From an uncultured Verrucomicrobiota bacterium (GTDB lineage Bacteria; Verrucomicrobiota; Kiritimatiellia; RFP12; UBA1067), in assembly GCA_946631345.1 (NCBI GenBank), contig CAMPAA010000069.1, positions 1-14,239 of the forward strand: a stretch of 14,239 nt of DNA, in the 5' to 3' direction. Positions 1-6,544 of the stretch are shown here, piece by piece. The notes beneath the pieces are model-generated. The model saw nothing but the letters and a program-made list of their open reading frames with translations, ran no database searches and was not told the origin of the DNA. The translations under genes and the position numbers were made by a program. Positions within the stretch are counted from its first letter, which is position 1. Each line of letters starts with the position of its first letter.

Positions 1-142
1 ACCCGTTGCGGTGTGCAACCCAGTCCTCAGAGTTATGCACATCCTCCCAGAACTCCGCAAATGCTGTTTCCTCGCGTTTTGGCGCAGGTTTCGGGTTTGT
101 GAGCTTTCGTGGGCCGCGCAGGCGGCGTTTCGTGTCGTGCAA
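1..142 (-). CDS. possible partial reading frame downstream of rnpB
   Basis: An open frame runs off the left edge on the minus strand. Its translation is hydrophilic with a protein-like composition, including the stretches KPAPKREETAFAEFWEDVHN and SEDWVAHRNG, which look more natural than the Arg/Ala/Ser-rich shadow frames elsewhere. The frame stays open back into the rnpB gene, where an in-frame ATG lies at 209-207. Because rnpB covers that ATG, I give the TTG at 142-140 as the first start outside the RNA gene, but it has no clear ribosome binding site. A GTG at 43-41 has a GGGAGG only 2 nt upstream, which is too close. I do not recognise the family. It could be the N-terminus of a gene continuing to the left, or chance open sequence. 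Confidence 0.3.
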   Translation of the reverse strand, partial: MHDTKRRLRGPRKLTNPKPAPKREETAFAEFWEDVHNSEDWVAHRNG

Positions 143-145
143 GTC

Positions 146-513
146 GGCGGTTCCGCGCGGCGAATAAGCCGGATTCTGTTCACGCCTTGCGGCGCTCCGA
201 TCATTCATCTGAGCGATCAACCCGGGATTTCACCGGCACCCGAAGATGCCGAACCGGACGGGCAGCCCGTTCAATCCCCTATTTGATCTTGCTCCGAGGT
301 GGGTTTGCCCTGCGCGCGTCGTTTCAGGCGCGCCGGTGGTCTCTTGCACCGCCATTTCACCCTTGCCCTTGCGGGCGGTATGTTTTCTGTGGCACTTTCC
401 ATCGCGCGGGATTGCCCCGCGCCTTCCGCCCTTGACAGGCGGAACCTCTGCCCTGCGGAGTCCGGACTTTCCTCATCCTTGCGGATGCGACCGGTCACTC
501 GCGCGGAACCGCC
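146..513 (-). ncRNA. rnpB: RNase P RNA, bacterial class A
   Basis: This is the catalytic RNA of RNase P, which removes 5' leaders from pre-tRNAs. On the minus strand the 5' part carries the conserved GAGGAAAGTCCGGACT box (conserved region I) followed by CCGCAGGGCAGAG. The middle part has GGTGAAATGGCGGTGCAAGAG, split here as GGTGAAAT and GGTGCAAGAG, and GCAAACCCACC followed by GGAGCAAGA. The 3' part has ACAGAATCCGGCTTA (conserved region V). The ends pair perfectly over 14 bp: GGCGGTTCCGCGCG at 513-500 with CGCGCGGAACCGCC at 159-146, which is the P1 helix and fixes the boundaries. The length of about 368 nt is normal for class A. It starts 5 bp after the stop codon of the zinc-ribbon gene and has no promoter of its own that I can see in that gap. 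It may therefore be processed from a joint transcript or use a promoter inside the upstream coding region. No U-tract terminator is visible after the 3' end. Confidence 0.96.
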
Positions 514-518
514 GAAAA

Positions 519-1220
519 TCAAAGATCGCGATAGAGCATGCGGCCGCAGTTAGTGCACGCCACCAGCTCCATCTTGTGCTCCACCATCTGCTCTGTGGAC
601 GGCGGCACCACAAGGTGGCACCCCTCGCACACGGAATCGGCGCTCAACGGGACGGCCACGGGCCAGCGCTTCGTGCGCAGGCGCTCGTAGTAGAGAAGCG
701 TGCGCGGGTTCACGAGCTTCGCCTTCTCCGCGCGCTCCACCGCCAGACGGTCAAGCTCAGCCTTGACTTCCGCAAGGCGGGCGTCAAGCTCGGCGCAGAA
801 CTCGTTCACGCCTCCAAGCTCCCCGCTGGACTTCGCCTCGGCCTCCTTGACGGCACGCTCCAGCCTCGGTATCTCGTCCATCATCGCGTATCCGCGCGCA
901 TCAGCCTCCTCAGCCTCGTGCTCAAGCCCTTCGATTGCTATCGACAGCTGCTGAAACTCCTTGTTGGACGATGCCGACGCCTGCAGTATCTTCAGCTCGC
1001 GCACCCTGTCCTTCGCCGCCGTCGCCTCGGACTCGGACTCCGCAACGCGCTGCTGCGCCGCAGCCAGCTGGTTCTTCGCGACGTCAAGGCTGGAATTGAC
1101 CGCCTTCAGCCGCGCCGATTCCTGGGCCTTGCGCCGGGGAAGATCCTTCGCCTCGCGCTCAAGTTCGCGAATGCGCCCGTCAACATCCTGCAAATCAACC
1201 ACCGACTGGATTGGGTTCAC
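519..1220 (-). CDS. CdsZ-like coiled-coil C4 zinc-ribbon protein (COG1579)
   Basis: The 233-residue protein has a long helical coiled coil (about residues 8-165, rich in Glu/Ala/Arg/Lys) followed by a conserved LLYYERLR segment (175-182). A C-terminal C4 zinc ribbon follows, with CxxC at 198-201 and CxxC at 222-225 (CTNCGRMLY). This is the COG1579/PF02591 architecture. Chlamydial members (CdsZ) have been linked to type III secretion, and other members are described only as possible nucleic-acid-binding regulators, so the role here is open. The start is set to GTG at 1220 because AAGGAGGT lies 4 nt upstream and the family N-terminus begins at about this point. The longer open frame to 1295 would run through the promoter. 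The gene has its own promoter in the tail of the fumarase beta gene and sits directly before rnpB. From memory, rnpB is adjacent to this family in several bacterial phyla. Confidence 0.9.
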   Translation of the reverse strand: MNPIQSVVDLQDVDGRIRELEREAKDLPRRKAQESARLKAVNSSLDVAKNQLAAAQQRVAESESEATAAKDRVRELKILQASASSNKEFQQLSIAIEGLEHEAEEADARGYAMMDEIPRLERAVKEAEAKSSGELGGVNEFCAELDARLAEVKAELDRLAVERAEKAKLVNPRTLLYYERLRTKRWPVAVPLSADSVCEGCHLVVPPSTEQMVEHKMELVACTNCGRMLYRDL

Positions 1221-1224
1221 CTTT

Positions 1225-1232
1225 ACCTCCTT
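1225..1232 (-). promoter_or_regulatory. ribosome binding site deciding a GTG start
   Basis: AAGGAGGT, a near-perfect anti-16S match, lies 4 nt before GTG at 1220. It decides the start of the zinc-ribbon gene against upstream in-frame start codons that lack any such site. Confidence 0.85.
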
Positions 1233-1258
1233 CGATTCCCAAAAGAAACATTGCGCGT

Positions 1259-1287
1259 AGTATAGCAGTTTTCGGCCTTCAGCGCAA
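1259..1287 (-). promoter_or_regulatory. sigma70-type promoter of zinc-ribbon gene (and probably rnpB)
   Basis: The -35 element TTGCGC (1287-1282) and the -10 element TATACT (1264-1259) are separated by 17 nt, and TGC directly before the -10 gives an extended -10. Transcription should start near 1252, leaving a leader of about 32 nt that holds the AAGGAGGT site. The -35 lies inside the last codons of the fumarase beta gene. The same transcript can supply rnpB 5 bp after the coding region. Confidence 0.6.
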
Positions 1288-1845
1288 GCGCGCAAGCGCC
1301 CTCGCTGAAGCTTCCGCCACCGCCGCGAACAGCGAAGCGCCGTGGGCGTCCAGCCCGACCACGCACGGAAAGTCCTCCATCTCGAACTCCCAGCACGCCT
1401 CGGCCGCCCCCCATTCCTCCAGGAAATGCACTCCGCGCACGCGCCTCACGCATGCCGCCGTGAGGGCCGCCGCACCGCCCACCGCCTGCAGATATGCGCA
1501 TCCGCATTCCCCGCACGCCTCCAGCGTCGCGGAGTCCATTCCGCCCTTGCCTATCACCAGCCTCACCCCGCTTGCGCGGATGAACGCCGGCTCGTAGGGG
1601 TTTTCGCGCACGCTCGTCGTGGGGCCTGCGGCCACCACGCGCCATCCGCCGCCCTCGCGCACCACGACCGGGCCGCAGTGGAACAGTGCGCCATCGCGGA
1701 AATCGACAGGCAGTCGCCCGCCGTCCGCGAAATGCTTGTGGAACCTGTCGCGGCCGGTGAACACCATGCCCGACACCAGCACTGCGTCGCCGGCATTCAG
1801 CGCACGCACCTCGCTCTCGCGGAAAGGATATGCAAGCCTCTTCAT
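1279..1845 (-). CDS. class I fumarate hydratase (or tartrate dehydratase), beta subunit
   Basis: The 188-residue protein matches the C-terminal (beta) domain of class I [4Fe-4S] fumarases, which interconvert fumarate and L-malate. The sequence shows TGRDRFHKH (30-38), FHCGP (55-59), AGPTTSVR (73-80), the KGGM loop (100-103) and the EEWG...EDFP stretch near the C-terminus. The usual length of this subunit is about 180-190 residues. The ATG at 1845 overlaps the alpha stop codon (ATGA), so the two subunits are translationally coupled. Upstream in-frame codons would extend it into the alpha gene and are not used. L(+)-tartrate dehydratase TtdB is the main alternative, because the two enzymes share these motifs and I cannot separate them by eye. 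Confidence 0.9.
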   Translation of the reverse strand: MKRLAYPFRESEVRALNAGDAVLVSGMVFTGRDRFHKHFADGGRLPVDFRDGALFHCGPVVVREGGGWRVVAAGPTTSVRENPYEPAFIRASGVRLVIGKGGMDSATLEACGECGCAYLQAVGGAAALTAACVRRVRGVHFLEEWGAAEACWEFEMEDFPCVVGLDAHGASLFAAVAEASARALARLR

Positions 1846-2696
1846 CGGCAGTCCTCCATGTCGATACGCACCGTCCGCCGCCGCGCCGCCCAGCACAGGT
1901 ACGCAACGGTCACGAAGAAGCTCGCGGGCACGCGCGGGCGGCTGCCGATCTTGACCCCGAGCAGCGTGGTGCGCCCGCCAAGGCCCATCGGCCCTATGCC
2001 AAGCGCGTTCGCCTCCTTGAAAACCCGTTCCTCAAGCCGCGCAAGCTCGGCGCAGCGGTTGCGGTCGTCGAGACGGCGCAGAAGCTGCATCTTCGCCTCC
2101 TCATAGCCGCATGCGCGGTCCCCGCCGATGCACACTCCAAGTATGCCGGGCGCGCAGCCGTATCCCTGAGCCTTGTGGACGGCGTCCAGCAGGCATCTGC
2201 GCACTCCCTCAAGATCCCTCCCGGCGCCAAGCGACGCATCCGGCAGCGAATACTGGCGGCTCATGTTCTCGGAGCCGCCGCCCTTCATCAGAAGGGTTAC
2301 CGAAGGCCTTGCGCCCTTCGCCGCCGCATAGTGCACCACGGGCGCGCCGGCGCACACGTTGGTGTCGATCGATCTTCCAGACACCGGGTCTATCGTGTTC
2401 CGCCTCAGCCAGCCTCGCTCCGTCGCCTTGGCGACTGCGCGCCCCACCACAGACGGCGTGACGGCATGCCGAAGACGCTCGTCCACGAAAAAGGTGAGCG
2501 TGCCGGTATCCTGGCACATGGGCGTGCCGTTGCGGGCGGCGAGCGCGGCGTTGCGCACGAGCGTATCAAGCACCATGCGCGCGGAGGAACCTTTCGCCTC
2601 TCGCCGGGCGGCATCCTTGAGCGCCCGCATCGCATCCGGCGGCAGGCTGCTCGTAGTCTTCCGTATAAGGTCGGCAATTTTGTCTTCAATCTGCAT
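1842..2696 (-). CDS. class I fumarate hydratase (or tartrate dehydratase), alpha subunit
   Basis: The 284-residue protein is the iron-sulfur subunit of a two-subunit class I fumarase in the TCA cycle or fumarate respiration. Three cysteines sit where the family binds its [4Fe-4S] cluster: C61 in MCQDTGT, C181 in GYGCAPG and C268 in AYLCWAARR. Other family signatures are DPVSGRSIDTN (103-113), KGGGSENMS (138-146) and GIGPMGLGG (233-241). The length fits the stand-alone alpha subunit. The ATG lies only 8 nt downstream of a TATAAT box and has no ribosome binding site, so the mRNA is probably leaderless or nearly so. The beta gene follows with a 4-nt overlap. TtdA is the alternative identity, but the presence of just this pair without a tartrate transporter favours fumarase. 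Confidence 0.92.
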   Translation of the reverse strand: MQIEDKIADLIRKTTSSLPPDAMRALKDAARREAKGSSARMVLDTLVRNAALAARNGTPMCQDTGTLTFFVDERLRHAVTPSVVGRAVAKATERGWLRRNTIDPVSGRSIDTNVCAGAPVVHYAAAKGARPSVTLLMKGGGSENMSRQYSLPDASLGAGRDLEGVRRCLLDAVHKAQGYGCAPGILGVCIGGDRACGYEEAKMQLLRRLDDRNRCAELARLEERVFKEANALGIGPMGLGGRTTLLGVKIGSRPRVPASFFVTVAYLCWAARRRTVRIDMEDCR

Positions 2697-2704
2697 GGTC
2701 TGCC

Positions 2705-2733
2705 ATTATAGCATATGTCGCGCACTGTTTGCA
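2705..2733 (-). promoter_or_regulatory. extended -10 promoter of fumarase operon, near-leaderless
   Basis: A perfect TATAAT (2710-2705) is preceded by TGC, giving an extended -10. A weak -35, TGCAAA, lies at 2733-2728 with a 17-nt spacer. Only 8 nt separate the -10 from the ATG at 2696, so initiation at the usual distance leaves 0-2 nt of leader. Confidence 0.65.
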
Positions 2734-2752
2734 GCGCCACGGCTACCGCACG

Positions 2753-4447
2753 TCACCTGACTGGCGGCTTGCCGCCGGCCAGCGTCTCGGCTATGTTGAG
2801 GTAGTACGCGCGCACCCGCTCGTAGGCGTTGATGATGTCGAGCTCGCCAAGCACGCGAAGCGGCGAATCAGGGTCGTCGGGCCCGATGCGCCCCAGCTGC
2901 GTGCGCCGGCATTCGCGTATGTACTCGTGAATGTCCTTCGACTCGCCCTGCACGGCCTCTATGTCGATTGCGGGACGCGGCGACCGCACCCACGGCGTGA
3001 CCTTGGCGGCGAAGGCATACACCCGGTCGTGCACCTGCAGGAGCAACGCCGCGGAAACATCGGAGATGCGCTGGCCCTGCTTGCGCAGACGCTTCATCAC
3101 CTTGAGTATCTGCGCCGCCTCGTCCGAGACTGACTCCAGTTCGTCGGTGAGGCGCAGCAGCCTCCGCGCGCGCTCCGCCACATCCTGCGGCAGGCGCTTC
3201 GTCATGATGCTGCTCAGGAACTCCGTGACCTCGCGCTGCACGTTGTCGAGGATGTCCTCGCGGTGGACGATATGGTTCTCGACGGACTCGTCCGACTCGC
3301 CGGCGAGCACCTGCCTCGCGCACCTGAGCAGGTCAAGGTTCGACTCCCGCATGAACTGTATCTCCAGCAGGGCCTGGTCGCAGGCGATGACCGGCGAAAG
3401 CTTCACGCCCGCCTTCAGCACCGAGAGGTGCGGCTTCTCCTCCTCCTTCTGCGGCACTATGCGTTCCACCAGCGCCGCAAACGGCTTGACAAACGGGAAG
3501 AAGAGCAGCCCGCGCAGCACCGAAAAGACCGTGTCCGTAACCGCGATAGGGGCCATCACGCCGAGCAGCAGCGGCCCTTTCGCCGTCTCCGTCACGGCGT
3601 TCCAGTTCGGGAACAGCGCCTGCCCCATCGGCACGAATACGGGAAGCACGAATGGCAGAAACACAGCCGACCCGATCACGTTGGAAAGCGTGTGCGCAAG
3701 CGCCGTGCGCTTTGCCGAGGCAGCCCCGCCAATGGCGGCCAGCCATGCTGTCATCGTCGTGCCGATATTCGCGCCGAACAGGACGGCGATAGCCATCTCA
3801 TAGGTTATCAGCTGCTGCGTCGCAAGCGTCATGCCTATTGCGATGGATGCGGCTGAACTCTGGATAACCGCAGTGAAAAGCGCCGCCAGCAGCGCCACAA
3901 GCGCAACGCCGCCGAGCGTGGTAGCCCCCATCCGGGTGAACGCCGCCTGGATGTCAGGGTTCTGCCTTATTGGCATAACCCCTTTCGCCATGAAATACAT
4001 GCCGAGGAACACCAGGCCAAGCCCAAGAATCGCCAAGCCAATGTTGTGGATCCGTTCGCCGCGCAGGAAGAAGTACAGCATTCCGCCCAGGCCAAGCCCG
4101 ATAAGGCCAAGCACCTGCGGATCAGGCGCGAATGCGACGATCCACACCGTCGCCGTCGTGCCTATGTTCGCGCCGATGATGACGTTTATCGCCTGACGGA
4201 GCGTCATCAGGCCGGAGGATACGAACCCCACCAGCATCACCGTTATGATGGACGAGGACTGGACAAGGATGGTGGAGACTATGCCTGTGCCAACCCCGGC
4301 GGCGCGATGCGTGGTAGCCAGCGACATGAACCGCCTAAGCTCCTGCCCGGCAACAGCCTGAAGCCCCTCGGAAAGATGCTTCATTCCAAGCAGAAACACG
4401 CCGAGACCGCCAAGTACCGTCACGAGAACGAGCAGAATATCTCTCAT
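2753..4447 (-). CDS. Na/Pi cotransporter family protein with PhoU-like C-terminal domain
   Basis: The 564-residue inner-membrane protein has the type II Na/Pi cotransporter (NptA/YjbB-like, PF02690) core repeated twice. QSSS at 63-66 is followed by GANIGTT at 92-98, and QSSA at 196-199 is followed by GANIGTT at 225-231. The duplicated QSS motifs are the sodium/phosphate binding signature. About eight or nine hydrophobic segments lie between residues 5 and 325. From about 350 to 540 the protein is soluble and helical (LEIQFMRESNLDLLRCARQV and onward), matching the PhoU-like tail common in bacterial members. The likely role is sodium-coupled phosphate movement across the inner membrane; YjbB of E. 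coli is linked to phosphate export, so direction is uncertain. The ATG at 4447 has no ribosome binding site but follows a TATAAT promoter at 12 nt. The gene stands alone between promoters. Confidence 0.92.
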   Translation of the reverse strand: MRDILLVLVTVLGGLGVFLLGMKHLSEGLQAVAGQELRRFMSLATTHRAAGVGTGIVSTILVQSSSIITVMLVGFVSSGLMTLRQAINVIIGANIGTTATVWIVAFAPDPQVLGLIGLGLGGMLYFFLRGERIHNIGLAILGLGLVFLGMYFMAKGVMPIRQNPDIQAAFTRMGATTLGGVALVALLAALFTAVIQSSAASIAIGMTLATQQLITYEMAIAVLFGANIGTTMTAWLAAIGGAASAKRTALAHTLSNVIGSAVFLPFVLPVFVPMGQALFPNWNAVTETAKGPLLLGVMAPIAVTDTVFSVLRGLLFFPFVKPFAALVERIVPQKEEEKPHLSVLKAGVKLSPVIACDQALLEIQFMRESNLDLLRCARQVLAGESDESVENHIVHREDILDNVQREVTEFLSSIMTKRLPQDVAERARRLLRLTDELESVSDEAAQILKVMKRLRKQGQRISDVSAALLLQVHDRVYAFAAKVTPWVRSPRPAIDIEAVQGESKDIHEYIRECRRTQLGRIGPDDPDSPLRVLGELDIINAYERVRAYYLNIAETLAGGKPPVR

Positions 4448-4459
4448 AATATGGCGCGT

Positions 4460-4487
4460 ATTATACCAAAAAAGCCCGCCCCGTTAA
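4460..4487 (-). promoter_or_regulatory. extended -10 promoter of Na/Pi cotransporter gene
   Basis: TATAAT at 4465-4460 is preceded by TGG (extended -10). TTAACG at 4487-4482, 16 nt upstream, is a fair -35. The -10 ends 12 nt before the ATG, predicting a leader of roughly 5 nt without a Shine-Dalgarno sequence. A T-run (TTTTTT at 4473-4468) lies in the spacer. Confidence 0.65.
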
Positions 4488-4515
4488 AGGAGCGCACACG
4501 GCTTGCGGTTGGCGT

Positions 4516-5277
4516 TCAGCGCGAGGCGCCCTTGCTGCTCACGCCATATCCGAAGAGCGCGAAGTCGCCGCGCAGGGGGTCGCCGGGGAACACCTCGGCA
4601 AGCGCAGCGGTGAGCCGGCGGGCGGCGTTCATCGAGGCGTTTGCGCTCGGCAGGAGTCCAAGCCGCACCGACTGCCTTATGACATGCGCATCAAGCGGCA
4701 TCACGAGCGTACGGCGGTCTATCGCGTCCGCCCACAGCCCCAGGTCAACCGGCGAGCCGCTCCTCACCATCCAGCGCAGGAACATGCACACTCTCTTGCA
4801 GGCCGACTGTGCGTCATGCGGCACAACGCCGCCGGAACCATGCTCCGCGAACCAGGCGCATATCGCCTTCACGGCGGCAAACCCGTCTCCCGCGGCGCTC
4901 TTGCGCACATACCCGCCGAGCGTGCCGTGTTCGGCAAGCAGTCTGCGGTACGACGAAAGGAACTCGTGCATCTTCCCCACCGTGAAGAAGCGGTAGAAGC
5001 AGTCGCCGCACCCGCATTTCATCCGGCTCCCGAAGCGTCCGGAACGCACCCAGCGATCCATGTCGCCGTCCGCGCAGTCTAGGAGGTGCTGAATCTTCGG
5101 CATGAACTGCTTGCGGCTTCCGAAGCTCAGGGACGCGGCGACGAACGCCGTAGCCTCCTGGTTCGCCGTCCCCTTCACCTGATGCATGAACCAGGACGGA
5201 TCGCCATCAAGAAACGCCGCCGTTTCATAGCGGGCCGCACACCTTACGAGCATATTCCTTGCAGCACTGTCTATCAT
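4516..5277 (-). CDS. TIGR02757/DUF2400 family protein
   Basis: The 253-residue protein is a member of the DUF2400 (PF09674, TIGR02757) family, recognised from WFMHQVKGTANQEATAF (29-45), SFGSRKQFMPKI (51-62), CKRVCMFLRWMVR (160-172) and LVMPLDAHV (191-199). The fold is thought to be related to HhH-GPD DNA glycosylases, and the PLDxH signature resembles theirs, but no biochemical role is established that I know of. The ATG at 5277 is chosen because TGAGGT lies 4 nt upstream. An ATG at 5301 lacks a site and would overlap the permease gene. The 7-nt gap to the permease stop suggests one transcript with the kinase and permease genes. An unusual CGCGDC cluster (88-93) may bind metal, which is inference. 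Confidence 0.85.
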   Translation of the reverse strand: MIDSAARNMLVRCAARYETAAFLDGDPSWFMHQVKGTANQEATAFVAASLSFGSRKQFMPKIQHLLDCADGDMDRWVRSGRFGSRMKCGCGDCFYRFFTVGKMHEFLSSYRRLLAEHGTLGGYVRKSAAGDGFAAVKAICAWFAEHGSGGVVPHDAQSACKRVCMFLRWMVRSGSPVDLGLWADAIDRRTLVMPLDAHVIRQSVRLGLLPSANASMNAARRLTAALAEVFPGDPLRGDFALFGYGVSSKGASR

Positions 5278-5281
5278 GGGA

Positions 5282-5287
5282 ACCTCA
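5282..5287 (-). promoter_or_regulatory. ribosome binding site overlapping permease stop codon
   Basis: TGAGGT contains the TGA stop codon of the permease gene and lies 4 nt before ATG 5277. It decides the start of the DUF2400 gene and suggests termination-reinitiation coupling. Confidence 0.6.
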
Positions 5288-6544
5288 CGAAAAGCAGACA
5301 TAAACTATGACCGACACGATGGTGGAAGTCGCACCGACGAGCGTGCCGAACGGGAAGAGCTTCAGCCGATCCTTCACACCCATGCCAACGGCGCCGGCCG
5401 TTGCATGGAAGAAGCTGCCGTGCGGGAGCGCGTCGAAGATCGTGCCGCCGGCATGCAGCATCGCCGCCGCCGACAGCGCCGGCACCCCCGCCTGCAGCAG
5501 CGTGCCTGAGAACGTCTGCGCGGCGATAGTCACGCCTGCCGTCGTGGATGCGGTAGCGCCGGAGAGCAGCACGCTCGACAGCGGCGCAAGCGCGGCTGCC
5601 GGCAGATGGCAGGCGTTCAGCATCGCTATCATGTCGGCGTTGAGGCCGGAATTCTTGACAATCCCCGCGACCGCGCCGGTGCCAACGAGAAGGATGGATA
5701 CGCCAACCACCTTCGAAAGCCCGTATTCGCAGTATGCCGCAGTATGCCGCCACCGGCCGCAGGCCGCTATAGCGGCGAGCCCGCCCGCAGGCAGAGCCAC
5801 GAGCGGATCGACCGCAATACCGCATAGGGGCCTGAGCGCCAGCAGCGCCACAACCACGAGCGGCCCCACGACAGCCGCCCAAAGAGCAGGACGCGATGCC
5901 GCAACATCCGCGACATCGGCGGACTGCGGCGGCGTTCCGGAGATGAGCCGGCGCTTCGCGAGCAGTGACGAGAGCAGCACCGTGACCGCAAGGGCGCAGA
6001 GCGCAGGCACAATGTTCTTCATCATGAGCGAGGTGAGATCGACTCCAAACGCATCCGCCGCCGCTATGGTGTTAGGGTTCGGCGAGATCACGTTCCCAGC
6101 CTTGCCGCCGCCAACCATCGCCAGAAGCAGCGCCGGGACAGGGATCGCGGCCCTCCTGCCAACTGCGAGCGCCACCGGAGCGACCGTAATCACGGCAATA
6201 TCCACAAACACCCCCACCGCCGTGACGACCATCGCAGAGATCGCGATCGCCGCAAGCGCGAAGCGGGCTCCCAACGCACCGATTATGGCGTCCGCCATCT
6301 TCTCGGCGCTACCTGTCTTTACGAGCGCGCCGGCAAGGACGCCGGACGTGAGGATTCGCAGCACGCTCGGCATCATCGACTGCGCGCCACCGATCATCGC
6401 AGAGACCGTCTCCGGCAGACTGCCGCCGCCCAGAAGACCGCCGAGCAGCGCTCCAAGCACCAGCGCATACGCCGGAGTCGCCTTCCGAACGATCAGGGTG
6501 ATCGCCACCGCAAGGCCTATCAGTGCGCCCCAAGTCGAAAACAT
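5285..6544 (-). CDS. GntP-family organic-acid/H+ permease
   Basis: The 419-residue polytopic membrane protein belongs to the gluconate:proton symporter (GntP) family. Signature stretches are MVGGGKAGNVISPNPNTIAA (143-162) in the middle and LPHGSFFHATAGAVGMGVKD plus RLKLFPF near the C-terminus. A dozen or so hydrophobic segments span the whole length, and the family is usually 420-450 residues. The gene starts 25 nt inside the end of the glycerate kinase gene, with CAGGTG 5 nt before the ATG, so the two are co-translated. Next to a glycerate kinase, the most likely substrate is D-glycerate or a related hydroxy acid, not gluconate. This is a context inference, since the family does not reveal its substrate by eye. 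Confidence 0.88.
   Translation of the reverse strand: MFSTWGALIGLAVAITLIVRKATPAYALVLGALLGGLLGGGSLPETVSAMIGGAQSMMPSVLRILTSGVLAGALVKTGSAEKMADAIIGALGARFALAAIAISAMVVTAVGVFVDIAVITVAPVALAVGRRAAIPVPALLLAMVGGGKAGNVISPNPNTIAAADAFGVDLTSLMMKNIVPALCALAVTVLLSSLLAKRRLISGTPPQSADVADVAASRPALWAAVVGPLVVVALLALRPLCGIAVDPLVALPAGGLAAIAACGRWRHTAAYCEYGLSKVVGVSILLVGTGAVAGIVKNSGLNADMIAMLNACHLPAAALAPLSSVLLSGATASTTAGVTIAAQTFSGTLLQAGVPALSAAAMLHAGGTIFDALPHGSFFHATAGAVGMGVKDRLKLFPFGTLVGATSTIVSVIVYVCFS

Noticed and set aside
246..1265. Long plus-strand open frame across rnpB and the zinc-ribbon gene
   Set aside because: It is antisense to two well-supported genes, is Arg/Leu/His-rich without family motifs and has no ribosome binding site. 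High GC makes such frames common throughout the window.
2763..2776. GGCGGC/GCCGCC hairpin as terminator of the Na/Pi transporter gene
   Set aside because: The 6-bp stem with a 2-nt gap lies inside the coding end and is not followed by a T-run on the transcribed strand.
5729..5748. Tandem 10-bp duplication (GCAGTATGCC twice) in the permease gene as a frameshift
   Set aside because: Ten bases would shift the frame if newly inserted, yet the family sequence stays in frame on both sides, so it is a chance repeat of ordinary codons.
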